Origin: Bifidobacterium oedipodis
GTDB taxonomy: Bacteria > Actinomycetota > Actinomycetes > Actinomycetales > Bifidobacteriaceae
Direction: 5' to 3'
Length of the DNA stretch: 64,000 nt
Assembly (NCBI RefSeq): GCF_012932425.1
Contig: NZ_JAAIII010000005.1
Location: forward strand, 124,001-188,000
How positions within the stretch are numbered: position 1 is the first letter of the stretch; each line of letters begins with the position of its first letter. The notes below the pieces were generated by a model that was not told the origin of the DNA, made no database searches, and worked only from the letters and a program-made list of their open reading frames with translations. This document shows, piece after piece, positions 17,768 to 25,608 of the stretch. Position numbers and translations under genes: made by a program.

Positions 17768-18886
17768 ATGAGCGCGCAGCCGCAGTATGAAGCATACGTA
17801 TGGGCCTATTTCACGGGAGAAGGTGAAGCCGGAGAACAGATCAGCCTTGCTGTGTCCAACGGCAATGATGCGCTGGATTGGACGCCACTGAACGGCGGCC
17901 GACCGCTGTTCGTGTCGAAGTATGGCACAAAAGGCCTGCGCGATCCGTTCATCATGCGCTTGGAGCAAGGTGAAGGCTTCGCCATTCTGGCCACGGATCT
18001 CAACGTGCATGCCCTGGAAGGAAGCTTCGGCAAAGCGCAGCGCACCGGCTCCCGGTACCTGGAAATCTGGCATTCGCCTGATCTGGTGCACTGGGGTGAG
18101 CAGGAACATGTACTGGTTAATCGCGCTGATGCCGGCAATACTTGGGCACCGGAAGCTATCTGGGATCCGGCCTGTGGCGAATATGCCGTGTACTGGGCGT
18201 CCAACTTGTATCAGGCACAGGCTGCTGCCGACCCATCGTTGCGCGAGCAATGCACCTACAATCGCATGATGATTGCTCGAACCAAGGACTTCCGCACCTT
18301 CAGCGAACCGCAGGTGTGGGTGGACGTATGCTCCGGCAACGGGCAAGACGGGCGCGGCACCATCGACGTGACCGTCGCGCATGACACCGACGAACAGGGG
18401 CATAATCAGTGGGTGCGATTCATCAAAGACGAACGCACGATGACCGTGCGCGAGGAAGTCAGCGACGATCTGTTCGCCACCGTGTCCGGCATGTTGCCGG
18501 GAGCCGATACTGGGAATAACACTGGTTGGCGTTTGGTTTGCGAGAACGTCGGCGTCGGACTTCCCAACGGTGAGGTTGACCCCGAAACCGGCAAACCGAA
18601 ACTCTTTACCTGCGGCGAAGGCCCCAGCATCTTCCCCGCCAACCCCGGTGACGTGAACGGCTATGCATGGTACCTGTTCATCGACCAGCCCCGATACCAC
18701 GATGGTCCGAACCATTACATCGGCTTCGCCACTCGCGACTTGATGGATCCGGACGGCTGGGAGCCGGTATCCGACAAACTGCGTGCAGGCATCCCAACGA
18801 ATGCGGACGGCGGCAAGCCCCGCCATGGCACTGTCATGCCCATCACCGCAGCTGAACGCGACGCACTGCTTGCCGCATTGCAATAA
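17768..18886 (+). CDS. Glycoside hydrolase family 43, intracellular
   Basis: 372 residues, no signal peptide. General base D59 in KGLRDPFIM and general acid E284 in CGEGPSIF. ATG at 17768 follows AGGAG by eight bases; the longer reading from 17717 would start inside the palindrome. It is more divergent than copies A and B and shares the short N-terminal AYVWAYF type. The GH36 gene follows 66 bases downstream, suggesting co-transcription. Probably an alpha-L-arabinofuranosidase-type exo-enzyme; linkage not determinable. Confidence 0.86.
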   Translation: MSAQPQYEAYVWAYFTGEGEAGEQISLAVSNGNDALDWTPLNGGRPLFVSKYGTKGLRDPFIMRLEQGEGFAILATDLNVHALEGSFGKAQRTGSRYLEIWHSPDLVHWGEQEHVLVNRADAGNTWAPEAIWDPACGEYAVYWASNLYQAQAAADPSLREQCTYNRMMIARTKDFRTFSEPQVWVDVCSGNGQDGRGTIDVTVAHDTDEQGHNQWVRFIKDERTMTVREEVSDDLFATVSGMLPGADTGNNTGWRLVCENVGVGLPNGEVDPETGKPKLFTCGEGPSIFPANPGDVNGYAWYLFIDQPRYHDGPNHYIGFATRDLMDPDGWEPVSDKLRAGIPTNADGGKPRHGTVMPITAAERDALLAALQ

Positions 18887-18952
18887 ACGATCGTCATATC
18901 GAAATCGAACTCCCAGATAACGTCGACGAAAGCGGCACGGAAAGAAGGATCT

Positions 18953-21322
18953 ATGGCCAACGGTCTGATTCATGTACACGAAGACAACGGACAATTCCAC
19001 CTGACCAATGGTCTGATCAGCTACATCATCGGCATTGAAGCCGGCAAACCGCTCAATCTCTATGCCGGCCGTGCGATTGCGGACAAAAGCGACTTTTCCT
19101 ACCTGATTGACCGTCACTTCCGCGTGCTGACCACCACCTACGAAGAGGACGGCAACCTGCGCCCGGAGCTGGTACGCATGGAATACCCCGAATACGGGCG
19201 CGGCGACTTCCGCGAACCGGCGTTGACCGTGTTGCAAGCCGACGGTTCGCGCGTGACCGATCTCAAATATGTCGGCTATCGCGTGCTACCGGGCAAGCCA
19301 GAGCTGGAAGCACTGCCATCCACCCGCGCTGATTCGGCGGATGTGGCCGAAACCCTGCAAATTCGCCTGCTGGATGAACTGATTGGACTGCAAGTCACCC
19401 TGAACTATACGATCTTCACCAACGAAGCGGTGATTGCGCGCAGCGTACTGGTCGAAAATCTTGGCTCTCAGTCGTTGACCATCGAACGCGCGGCCAGCCT
19501 CAACTTGGATCTGCCGGACAGCGACTACACAATGACTGAATTCGTGGGTGCGTGGGCGCGCGAGCGCGAACCGCACAGCCAGCCGCTGCATCCCGGCATG
19601 CAAGCGATCGGCTCCACGCGCGGTGCCAGCAGCCCGAACTTCAACCCCACCGCCATCATTGCGCGCCCCGATACCAATGAGCAGGATGGCGAAGCGTGGG
19701 GGCTTGCCTTCGTCTACTCCGGCAATTTCGATCTGCATGCCGAAGTCGACAGCTACCAGGCCACGCGCCTGCAACTGGGTATCAATCCGCTCGGCTTCTC
19801 CTGGCACCTGGCCCCCGGGGAGCATTTCCAAACGCCTGAAGCGCTGCTGGGACACACCACGCATGGCCTCAACGATCTGAGCCATACCTTCCACCGCATC
19901 GTGCTGGATCACCTGCAGCGGCCGCAATGGCGTCGCCGGGAGCGGCCGATTCTTATCAACAACTGGGAGGCCACGTACTTCGACTTCACCGAAGACAAGC
20001 TGCTTGAACTAGCACGCACCGCCAAAGCGCAAGGCATCGAACTGTTCGTACTGGACGATGGTTGGTTCGGCTCTCGTACTTCGGACCGTTCTGGACTGGG
20101 CGACTGGGTGGCCAATCCCGACCGTCTGCCGGAGGGCGTGGCCGGCATCGCCCGCAAAATCAACGATATCGGCATGCAGTTCGGCCTGTGGTTCGAGCCG
20201 GAAATGGCCAATACGGATTCCGACGTGGTGCGCGCACACCCGGATTGGGTGATTAGCGCCCCCGGGCGCGGGCAGTCGATGTACCGTCATCAGCATGTGC
20301 TCAACTTCGCCAACCAGGCGGTGGTTGACAGCGTGTATGGGCAGATGCATGCGATTCTCGACTCCGCAAACGTGGCCTACATCAAATGGGATATGAACCG
20401 CTTCATCACCGAAGCCTTTGATGCCACACGCGGCCTTGAACGACAGGGCGAGATGCTACACCGCTATATCCTCGGCGTCTACGAACTGTATCGTCGCCTG
20501 CTCGAAGCCTTCCCGAACCTTATCATCGAAGGCTGCTCGTCGGGCGGCGCTCGCTTCGACATGGGCATTCTTGCCTATAGTCCGCAAATCTGGACTTCGG
20601 ACGATACCGACGCCATCGAACGACTGCATGTGCAATATGGCACCAGCTACTTCTACCCGGTGGCGGCGATGGGTGCGCACGTGTCCATTACGCCGAACCA
20701 CCAGACCGGGCGCTGCGAACCCATCGATACGCGCGCGAACGTGGCCATGTTCGGCACTTTCGGTTACGAAATGGATTTGAACCATGTGCCGCAATCTGAT
20801 TTAGCGGCCATCCGCAGGCAAACCGCGTTCTTCAAGACGTTCGCGCCGCTGATTCACAACGGCGACTTCTATCGGCTCGCCGCGCCTGCCGGCAATCGCA
20901 AAACCGCGTGGATGAGCGTTGCTGCAGATCGCTCGCAGGCACTCGTTGCTGACTTCTGCATTCTGGGCGTGCCGAATCGTCCGCTCAGCCGGTTGCATAT
21001 GCAGGGTCTTGACCCCGAGCGCTGGTATGAGGTGCGCTATCGTGACGCCAATGAACCGGTGGAAGCGGCGCAATCTTCGGCTGGCGACGCCGTTGATGCT
21101 GGCAGCGTTGCCGGTGACGCTGGTGCGTCTGCCGGTGCTGGTGCTGGCATTGCCGACACTGCTGGTGTTGCTGCTGCGCTCGCCGGTTTCCATATGCTGC
21201 CTGGTGTATATTCCGGTGCCGAACTGATGCACGTCGGACTCGATGATACGGATCTCTTCGGCCGCGACTTCAACTCTCGCCTCTATTTCGTCAGCGAACA
21301 GGGCACGGTTGCCGCAGAATAA
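18953..21322 (+). CDS. Alpha-galactosidase, glycoside hydrolase family 36
   Basis: 789 residues, cytosolic. Order of domains: N-terminal beta-supersandwich (1-330), catalytic barrel (about 335-660) and C-terminal beta domain. The signature LFVLDDGWFGSR is present, the nucleophile is D480 in IKWDMNR, and the acid/base is D550 in WTSDDTD, with EGCSSGGARFD between. An Ala/Gly/Asp/Ser-rich insert of about 45 residues (703-747) interrupts the C-terminal domain and is unlike the rest. It releases alpha-galactose from raffinose-type or arabinogalactan-type oligosaccharides. GAAAGAAGGATCT precedes the start. Confidence 0.92.
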   Translation: MANGLIHVHEDNGQFHLTNGLISYIIGIEAGKPLNLYAGRAIADKSDFSYLIDRHFRVLTTTYEEDGNLRPELVRMEYPEYGRGDFREPALTVLQADGSRVTDLKYVGYRVLPGKPELEALPSTRADSADVAETLQIRLLDELIGLQVTLNYTIFTNEAVIARSVLVENLGSQSLTIERAASLNLDLPDSDYTMTEFVGAWAREREPHSQPLHPGMQAIGSTRGASSPNFNPTAIIARPDTNEQDGEAWGLAFVYSGNFDLHAEVDSYQATRLQLGINPLGFSWHLAPGEHFQTPEALLGHTTHGLNDLSHTFHRIVLDHLQRPQWRRRERPILINNWEATYFDFTEDKLLELARTAKAQGIELFVLDDGWFGSRTSDRSGLGDWVANPDRLPEGVAGIARKINDIGMQFGLWFEPEMANTDSDVVRAHPDWVISAPGRGQSMYRHQHVLNFANQAVVDSVYGQMHAILDSANVAYIKWDMNRFITEAFDATRGLERQGEMLHRYILGVYELYRRLLEAFPNLIIEGCSSGGARFDMGILAYSPQIWTSDDTDAIERLHVQYGTSYFYPVAAMGAHVSITPNHQTGRCEPIDTRANVAMFGTFGYEMDLNHVPQSDLAAIRRQTAFFKTFAPLIHNGDFYRLAAPAGNRKTAWMSVAADRSQALVADFCILGVPNRPLSRLHMQGLDPERWYEVRYRDANEPVEAAQSSAGDAVDAGSVAGDAGASAGAGAGIADTAGVAAALAGFHMLPGVYSGAELMHVGLDDTDLFGRDFNSRLYFVSEQGTVAAE

Positions 21323-21362
21323 GGCCTGGCTCGCTGGTTATTGCCGCGTCTATCGCCGAACT

Positions 21363-21680
21363 CCAATCACTACCCCCGAGATATCGATATATTTCCGGGG
21401 TAGTGATTGGGCTTACTGTCAGTACCCCAGAAATATGACGGTATTTCTGGGGTAGTGACAGTGCGTTTCCGTCACAACCCAGGAGATACAAGCATATTTG
21501 TGGGGTTGTGACAGCGACCCCAAATCACTACCCCGGAAATACGTCGATATTTCCGGGGTAGTGACGTTTGGCCTCTCCCGAAGAGATGTAACAACCCTAC
21601 AAATACGCTGGTATCTGGGGAGTTGTGATAGCACGCAAAAAACAACCCCGGGAATATGCTGGTATTCCCGGGGTTGTGAC
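21363..21680. repeat. Array of six tandem hairpins (CACTACCCC/CACAACCCC type)
   Basis: Six inverted repeats of about 36-48 bases lie at 21363-21410, 21416-21461, 21471-21512, 21525-21564, 21591-21625 and 21641-21680. Units 1, 2 and 4 have arms CACTACCCC or close (GGGGTAGTG); units 3, 5 and 6 have ACAACCC arms (GGGTTGT, or GGAGTTGT in unit 5). Inner parts are AT-rich, for example AAATATGACGGTATTT. The array fills the gap between convergent GH36 and GH43 genes. No reading frame runs through it. Confidence 0.9.
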
Positions 21681-21748
21681 GTTGAGAGTGTACGCGCTAA
21701 GCACACGGACGCATGAGAAGCCTCATACGGAGCGTGCAGCGCACGAGA

Positions 21749-22798
21749 CTACAGGGCGAACGCGGCTTCCACGGCGTTGTATTCCGCTTCGGTGATCGGA
21801 ATGATCGCGCCGTGACGCTTCTTCAGCTCGCCGAAGTCGATATCGTCGGCCACAGCCCAGTCGGACGGATCGGAAGAACCGAAGTCGGCGGTGCGGAAGG
21901 GCAGATAGCCCTTGGCCTCGGCGAACTGGTCGCACATCAGACCGAAGCGCATCTTGCGACCGTTGATGGTGCGCACATCCGCATCGTTGTACTGGAACAT
22001 TTCCGGGCCCTCAAGATAGTGCCACGAATAACGGCCGTTGCCGAGAATGCTGGTCAGCGAGCCGACGTAGCTCCACTGCTGGGGGTCGTCCACGCGCAGC
22101 ACCTCATAGGCGGGGGCGTAGGGGTTGCGCGTTTTCTCGATGGTGATTTCCGAATCCTTGGAGGCGCGGTACCACCATCCGTCGGCATCGCGGAACATGG
22201 TCGAATCGATTACGCAGTTCTTGCGATCGATCCACTTGACCGGGTCGGAGAATTCGACCAGATCCTTGGACGTGGCGTAATACATATTCGTGCGATCGCC
22301 CAGTTCGTTGTTGAGCGCAGCGGCATCGGAGCCGGCAGGGGCGTCTTCGTTGGTCTTGGTGGCCCAGAACACAATCCACTGCTCTTTGTCCGGATCCCAC
22401 ATGGCTTCCGGCGCCCAGGCCATGCCTGCGCCCGGAATCTTCGAGGCCACATCCACCAGGCGCGGCTCGCTCCAGTGCACCAAGTCAGGGGAATCCCAGA
22501 TCACCAGTCCGGTCGAACCGTTGGTGGTGGCGCCATCGTGCGGCCCCCAGCCGCCGCGATAATGGATGGACAGGTCGGTGGCCACGATATGGAAGCCACC
22601 CTTCGGATCGCGCACGATGTGCGGATCGCGCGTGCCCTTTTCACCGCCCAGCCATTCCAGCGCCGGCTTGCCTGCGGGGCGCAGATCGTGCCAATGCACG
22701 GAATCGCGAGAAAGGGCGAAATACAGCTGTTCGTCGGTGGGGGTCTTTTCGTCGCCGATGAAGTGAACGAACAGATACGCTGTGGTGGGTTCGGTCAT
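21749..22798 (-). CDS. Glycoside hydrolase family 43, intracellular
   Basis: 349 residues, no signal peptide. General base D58 in KGTRDPHIV, middle motif GMAWAPEAMWD (shared with the other GH43 copies here), and general acid E263 in YLEGPEMF. GGAACACACC precedes the ATG. The regulator at 22892 is immediately upstream on the same strand. Likely another alpha-L-arabinofuranosidase-like activity with a different linkage preference from the three other GH43 proteins. Confidence 0.85.
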   Translation of the reverse strand: MTEPTTAYLFVHFIGDEKTPTDEQLYFALSRDSVHWHDLRPAGKPALEWLGGEKGTRDPHIVRDPKGGFHIVATDLSIHYRGGWGPHDGATTNGSTGLVIWDSPDLVHWSEPRLVDVASKIPGAGMAWAPEAMWDPDKEQWIVFWATKTNEDAPAGSDAAALNNELGDRTNMYYATSKDLVEFSDPVKWIDRKNCVIDSTMFRDADGWWYRASKDSEITIEKTRNPYAPAYEVLRVDDPQQWSYVGSLTSILGNGRYSWHYLEGPEMFQYNDADVRTINGRKMRFGLMCDQFAEAKGYLPFRTADFGSSDPSDWAVADDIDFGELKKRHGAIIPITEAEYNAVEAAFAL

Positions 22799-22891
22799 GG
22801 TGTGTTCCTTATATTCCTTATTTATTGGGTTGGATTTGGTTTGGTTGATGAATGATGGGCTGGCATCTGGCCGGTGGTCGCCCGAGGCGTC

Positions 22892-23959
22892 TTAGCCTGC
22901 GGTCTGCCCCGTGGATTCGCGGGCGATGAGTTGGTATCCGATGGTGGCGCGCGCCGGCGGATCCTCATGCCCGCCGTTCGAGCGCTGTTCGATGCGACGA
23001 ACGAGCATATCGAGCGTGAGTCGCGCCAGCTGCTGGAAGTCAACTTGGATGGTGCTCAGGGTTGGAACGGCGTAACTGTTGGAAGATACACCGTCGAATC
23101 CGATGATCTTGATATCGTCCGGCACGCGCACGCCGCGATCGGCCAATCCTCGCAGCACGCCGCAGGCAGCGTAGTCGTTCACGCAGCAGATACCGTCGAA
23201 TCCCGCGCCCTGCGAGTTCGCGTCGGCGATGGCATGGCCCACAGCCCTGCCGGCATCGGCATTGTAGGCGTTGAACACAACGGATTGGTCGTAGGGCAGT
23301 CCGGCGTCGAGCAGTGCGCCCGAAGCGCCGCGTAGCCGCAACAGTCCGGAGCTTGCCGCGCGGGCCAGTTCGGCGCGTGGGCGGAACGGGTCGCCCACCA
23401 GCGCGATGCGCTTGCAGCCGCGTTCCGCAAGATGCTGCACCGCAGCCCTGGCACCTTCTTCGTTGGGGAAATTCACCTGATCGGTGGTGGGCTGGTCTTC
23501 ACATGAATCGATGAGCACGAACGGACGTCCGCCGGTGAGCATATCGATTGGTGCGTCATGGCTCAGGCCGGAGGCGTGCAGAATTTCGCCGTCGAACAGT
23601 TGTGCGGAGAACGGGGTGGAGGTCAACGCCCGCTTGGCCGCGTCGGGGGAGTAGCAGGTGTCTTCGAAGAAGGGGGTCAGGCCCCTGGCCTTGGTTTCGT
23701 TGCTCAGCGATTGCACCAGCTTGGCATAAAACGGTGAATCGAATTCGTTGACGACGATATGAATAATGTTGCTACGGCCCGATTTGAGCATGCTGGCCGT
23801 CAGATTGATGCGATAGTTCAGTTTTTTGGCGGCGGCCAGCACTTTGGCGCGGGTGGATTCCTTGACGCCGGGCTTGCCGTGCAGGGCGTTGGATGCGGTC
23901 ATCGGTGAGACGCCAGCCTCCTTGGCCACGTCGCGCAAGGTTGTAGTCCTGTTGCCCAT
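22892..23959 (-). CDS. LacI-family transcriptional regulator
   Basis: 355 residues. Helix-turn-helix TLRDVAKEAGVSPMTASNAL, hinge helix TASMLKSGRS, and core motif FDGICCVNDYAACGVLRGL with IKIIGFDGVSS. The ATG at 23959 follows GGGAAGGGAG; a longer reading to 24049 would run into the promoter zone. Divergent from GH27 with two operator-like palindromes in the gap. Probably controls the GH43 gene behind it and GH27-GH51. Confidence 0.9.
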   Translation of the reverse strand: MGNRTTTLRDVAKEAGVSPMTASNALHGKPGVKESTRAKVLAAAKKLNYRINLTASMLKSGRSNIIHIVVNEFDSPFYAKLVQSLSNETKARGLTPFFEDTCYSPDAAKRALTSTPFSAQLFDGEILHASGLSHDAPIDMLTGGRPFVLIDSCEDQPTTDQVNFPNEEGARAAVQHLAERGCKRIALVGDPFRPRAELARAASSGLLRLRGASGALLDAGLPYDQSVVFNAYNADAGRAVGHAIADANSQGAGFDGICCVNDYAACGVLRGLADRGVRVPDDIKIIGFDGVSSNSYAVPTLSTIQVDFQQLARLTLDMLVRRIEQRSNGGHEDPPARATIGYQLIARESTGQTAG

Positions 23960-23999
23960 GGTCGGCTCCCTTCCCAAACAACTGTTGCCAAACACTATG

Positions 24000-24096
24000 C
24001 AATGTATATATACAACATTGTAACGATACTTTATGCGCGACTCGCGCATGTCTTCAATCGGTTATGTTATAGGATATATATCGGTACATAAATCCT
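24000..24096. promoter_or_regulatory. Operator-like palindromes between LacI and GH27
   Basis: CAATGT...ACATTG arms enclose an AT-rich centre at 24000-24020. A second imperfect palindrome spans 24071-24096 (AGGAT...ATCCT) and contains, on the minus strand, TATGTACCGATA, close to TATGTACCGTTA before the GH43 gene at 17768. The second lies 14 bases before the GH27 start and could overlap its message start. Confidence 0.55.
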
Positions 24097-24110
24097 AAGG
24101 AAGGGGCAGT

Positions 24111-25526
24111 ATGTCCACTGCAACAAGCAATACTCCCAAAGCATGGCGCCCGCCGATGGGCTGGAACAGTTGGGATTCCTACGGCACCACCGTCAACGAG
24201 GAAGAAGTACTGGCCAACGCACGCTTCATGGCCGAACACCTGCTCGCCGCCGGCTGGGACACCCTGGTCATCGACATCGACTGGTACGACCCGACCGCCC
24301 GCGCCCACGGCTACAACACCGACGCGCCTCTGATCCTCGACGAATTCGGCCGTCAGCTGCCCGACCCGCAGCGCTTCCCAAGCGCGGCAGGCGGCAAAGG
24401 CTTCGGCCCATTGGCCGAAAAAGTGCATCAGCTGGGTTTGAAGCTCGGCGTGCACATGATGCGCGGCATTCCGCGCATCGCCGTGGACAAGGATCTGCCG
24501 GTGAAGAACTCCACGTTCACCGCCAAGGACGTGGCCGACCTCGACCACGTGTGCAAGTGGAACCCGGACAACTACGGCCTGAAGCCTGGTCATCCCGGCT
24601 CTCAAGACTGGTACGACGCGCAGATCGACCAGTTCGCCGAATGGGGACTCGACTTCCTCAAAGTGGACGACATGCAGACCCCGTTCCATGCCGAAGAAAT
24701 CGCCGCCTACCATCGCGCGATCGCCAAGGCTGAAGCCAAGTGGGGCCGCGACATCAGCCTGTCGCTGTCACCCGGCGGCTGGGTGAGCACCACCTACGTG
24801 GACTTTCTGCGTGACAATGCCCAAATGTGGCGCATCAGCGACGACCTGTGGGATCGCTGGGAAGACATCTATCAGCAGCTGCGCCGCCTGCCGCGCTGGG
24901 CACCCCTCCAGCAGACCGGCCATTGGGCCGACGCGGATATGCTGCCGCTGGGCCATATCGGACTTCGCGCCGAACGCGGCGACGACCGTGACAGCCGCCT
25001 GACCGGCCCCGAACGTCGCACACTGCTGGCCCTGTGGTGCATGGGGCGCTCGCCGCTGATGGTGGGCGGCGACCTGCCCACTTCCACGCCGGAAACCATC
25101 GCGCTGTTGGCCAATCCGGCCTTGCAGGAGGTTACGGCTGGCTCCACGAACAACCGCGAAACCGTGTACGAGCGCCAGTTCGCCGAGTGGTGGAACCCTG
25201 ATTCCTACCGCGGTGACTTGGTGGTATGGGCGGCCGACGCCGCCGACTGGGCCGATGGCACGCCGTCCGCGCATCCGAACGGACGTTATGCCGCGCTGAT
25301 TTGGACCGGCGAGGATGACTACGAACTTGGCGACAACATCGAACTCAAGTCCATCGTGGGTCTGGAGCATATGGAAGAGCCGTGGACGCTGACCGACCTG
25401 TTTGCCGGCGTTGCCGATGGCATGGCCGATGCGGATGCGCGTATCGAAGGTCAGGGTTCGGATCGTGTGATCAAGGGCACCATCCCTGCGCACGGTGTGT
25501 TGTGGATTGCCCTCGACCCGCAGTGA
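24111..25526 (+). CDS. Glycoside hydrolase family 27 (alpha-galactosidase or beta-L-arabinopyranosidase)
   Basis: 471 residues, no signal peptide. N-terminal barrel starts PPMGWNSWDSYG; the likely nucleophile is D186 in FLKVDDMQ (family usually KYDYC) and the acid/base lies in WRISDDLW (D244 or D245, usually WRISGD). MVGGDLP and a C-terminal beta domain follow. AAGGAAGGGG precedes the start. The replaced residues around the nucleophile and neighbouring arabinose-directed enzymes favour beta-L-arabinopyranosidase or a related specificity over ordinary alpha-galactosidase, which GH36 nearby already supplies (inference). Confidence 0.85.
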   Translation: MSTATSNTPKAWRPPMGWNSWDSYGTTVNEEEVLANARFMAEHLLAAGWDTLVIDIDWYDPTARAHGYNTDAPLILDEFGRQLPDPQRFPSAAGGKGFGPLAEKVHQLGLKLGVHMMRGIPRIAVDKDLPVKNSTFTAKDVADLDHVCKWNPDNYGLKPGHPGSQDWYDAQIDQFAEWGLDFLKVDDMQTPFHAEEIAAYHRAIAKAEAKWGRDISLSLSPGGWVSTTYVDFLRDNAQMWRISDDLWDRWEDIYQQLRRLPRWAPLQQTGHWADADMLPLGHIGLRAERGDDRDSRLTGPERRTLLALWCMGRSPLMVGGDLPTSTPETIALLANPALQEVTAGSTNNRETVYERQFAEWWNPDSYRGDLVVWAADAADWADGTPSAHPNGRYAALIWTGEDDYELGDNIELKSIVGLEHMEEPWTLTDLFAGVADGMADADARIEGQGSDRVIKGTIPAHGVLWIALDPQ

Positions 25527-25608
25527 GCGAACCGAACCGGTATCGCAAAGCGCAGTGCAGCAACGCAGCAAGGCAATTGGTACGTATTAACACATGAAGG
25601 AGTAATTC

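Noticed and set aside
17546..19237. Long minus-strand frame of 563 codons
   Set aside because: It spans the GH43 gene, intergenic control sites and the GH36 start on the opposite strand, with no domain; it is a byproduct of G+C-rich codon use.
21363..21680. CRISPR array
   Set aside because: Units are hairpins with varying arms and no constant direct repeat with unique spacers; no cas gene is nearby.
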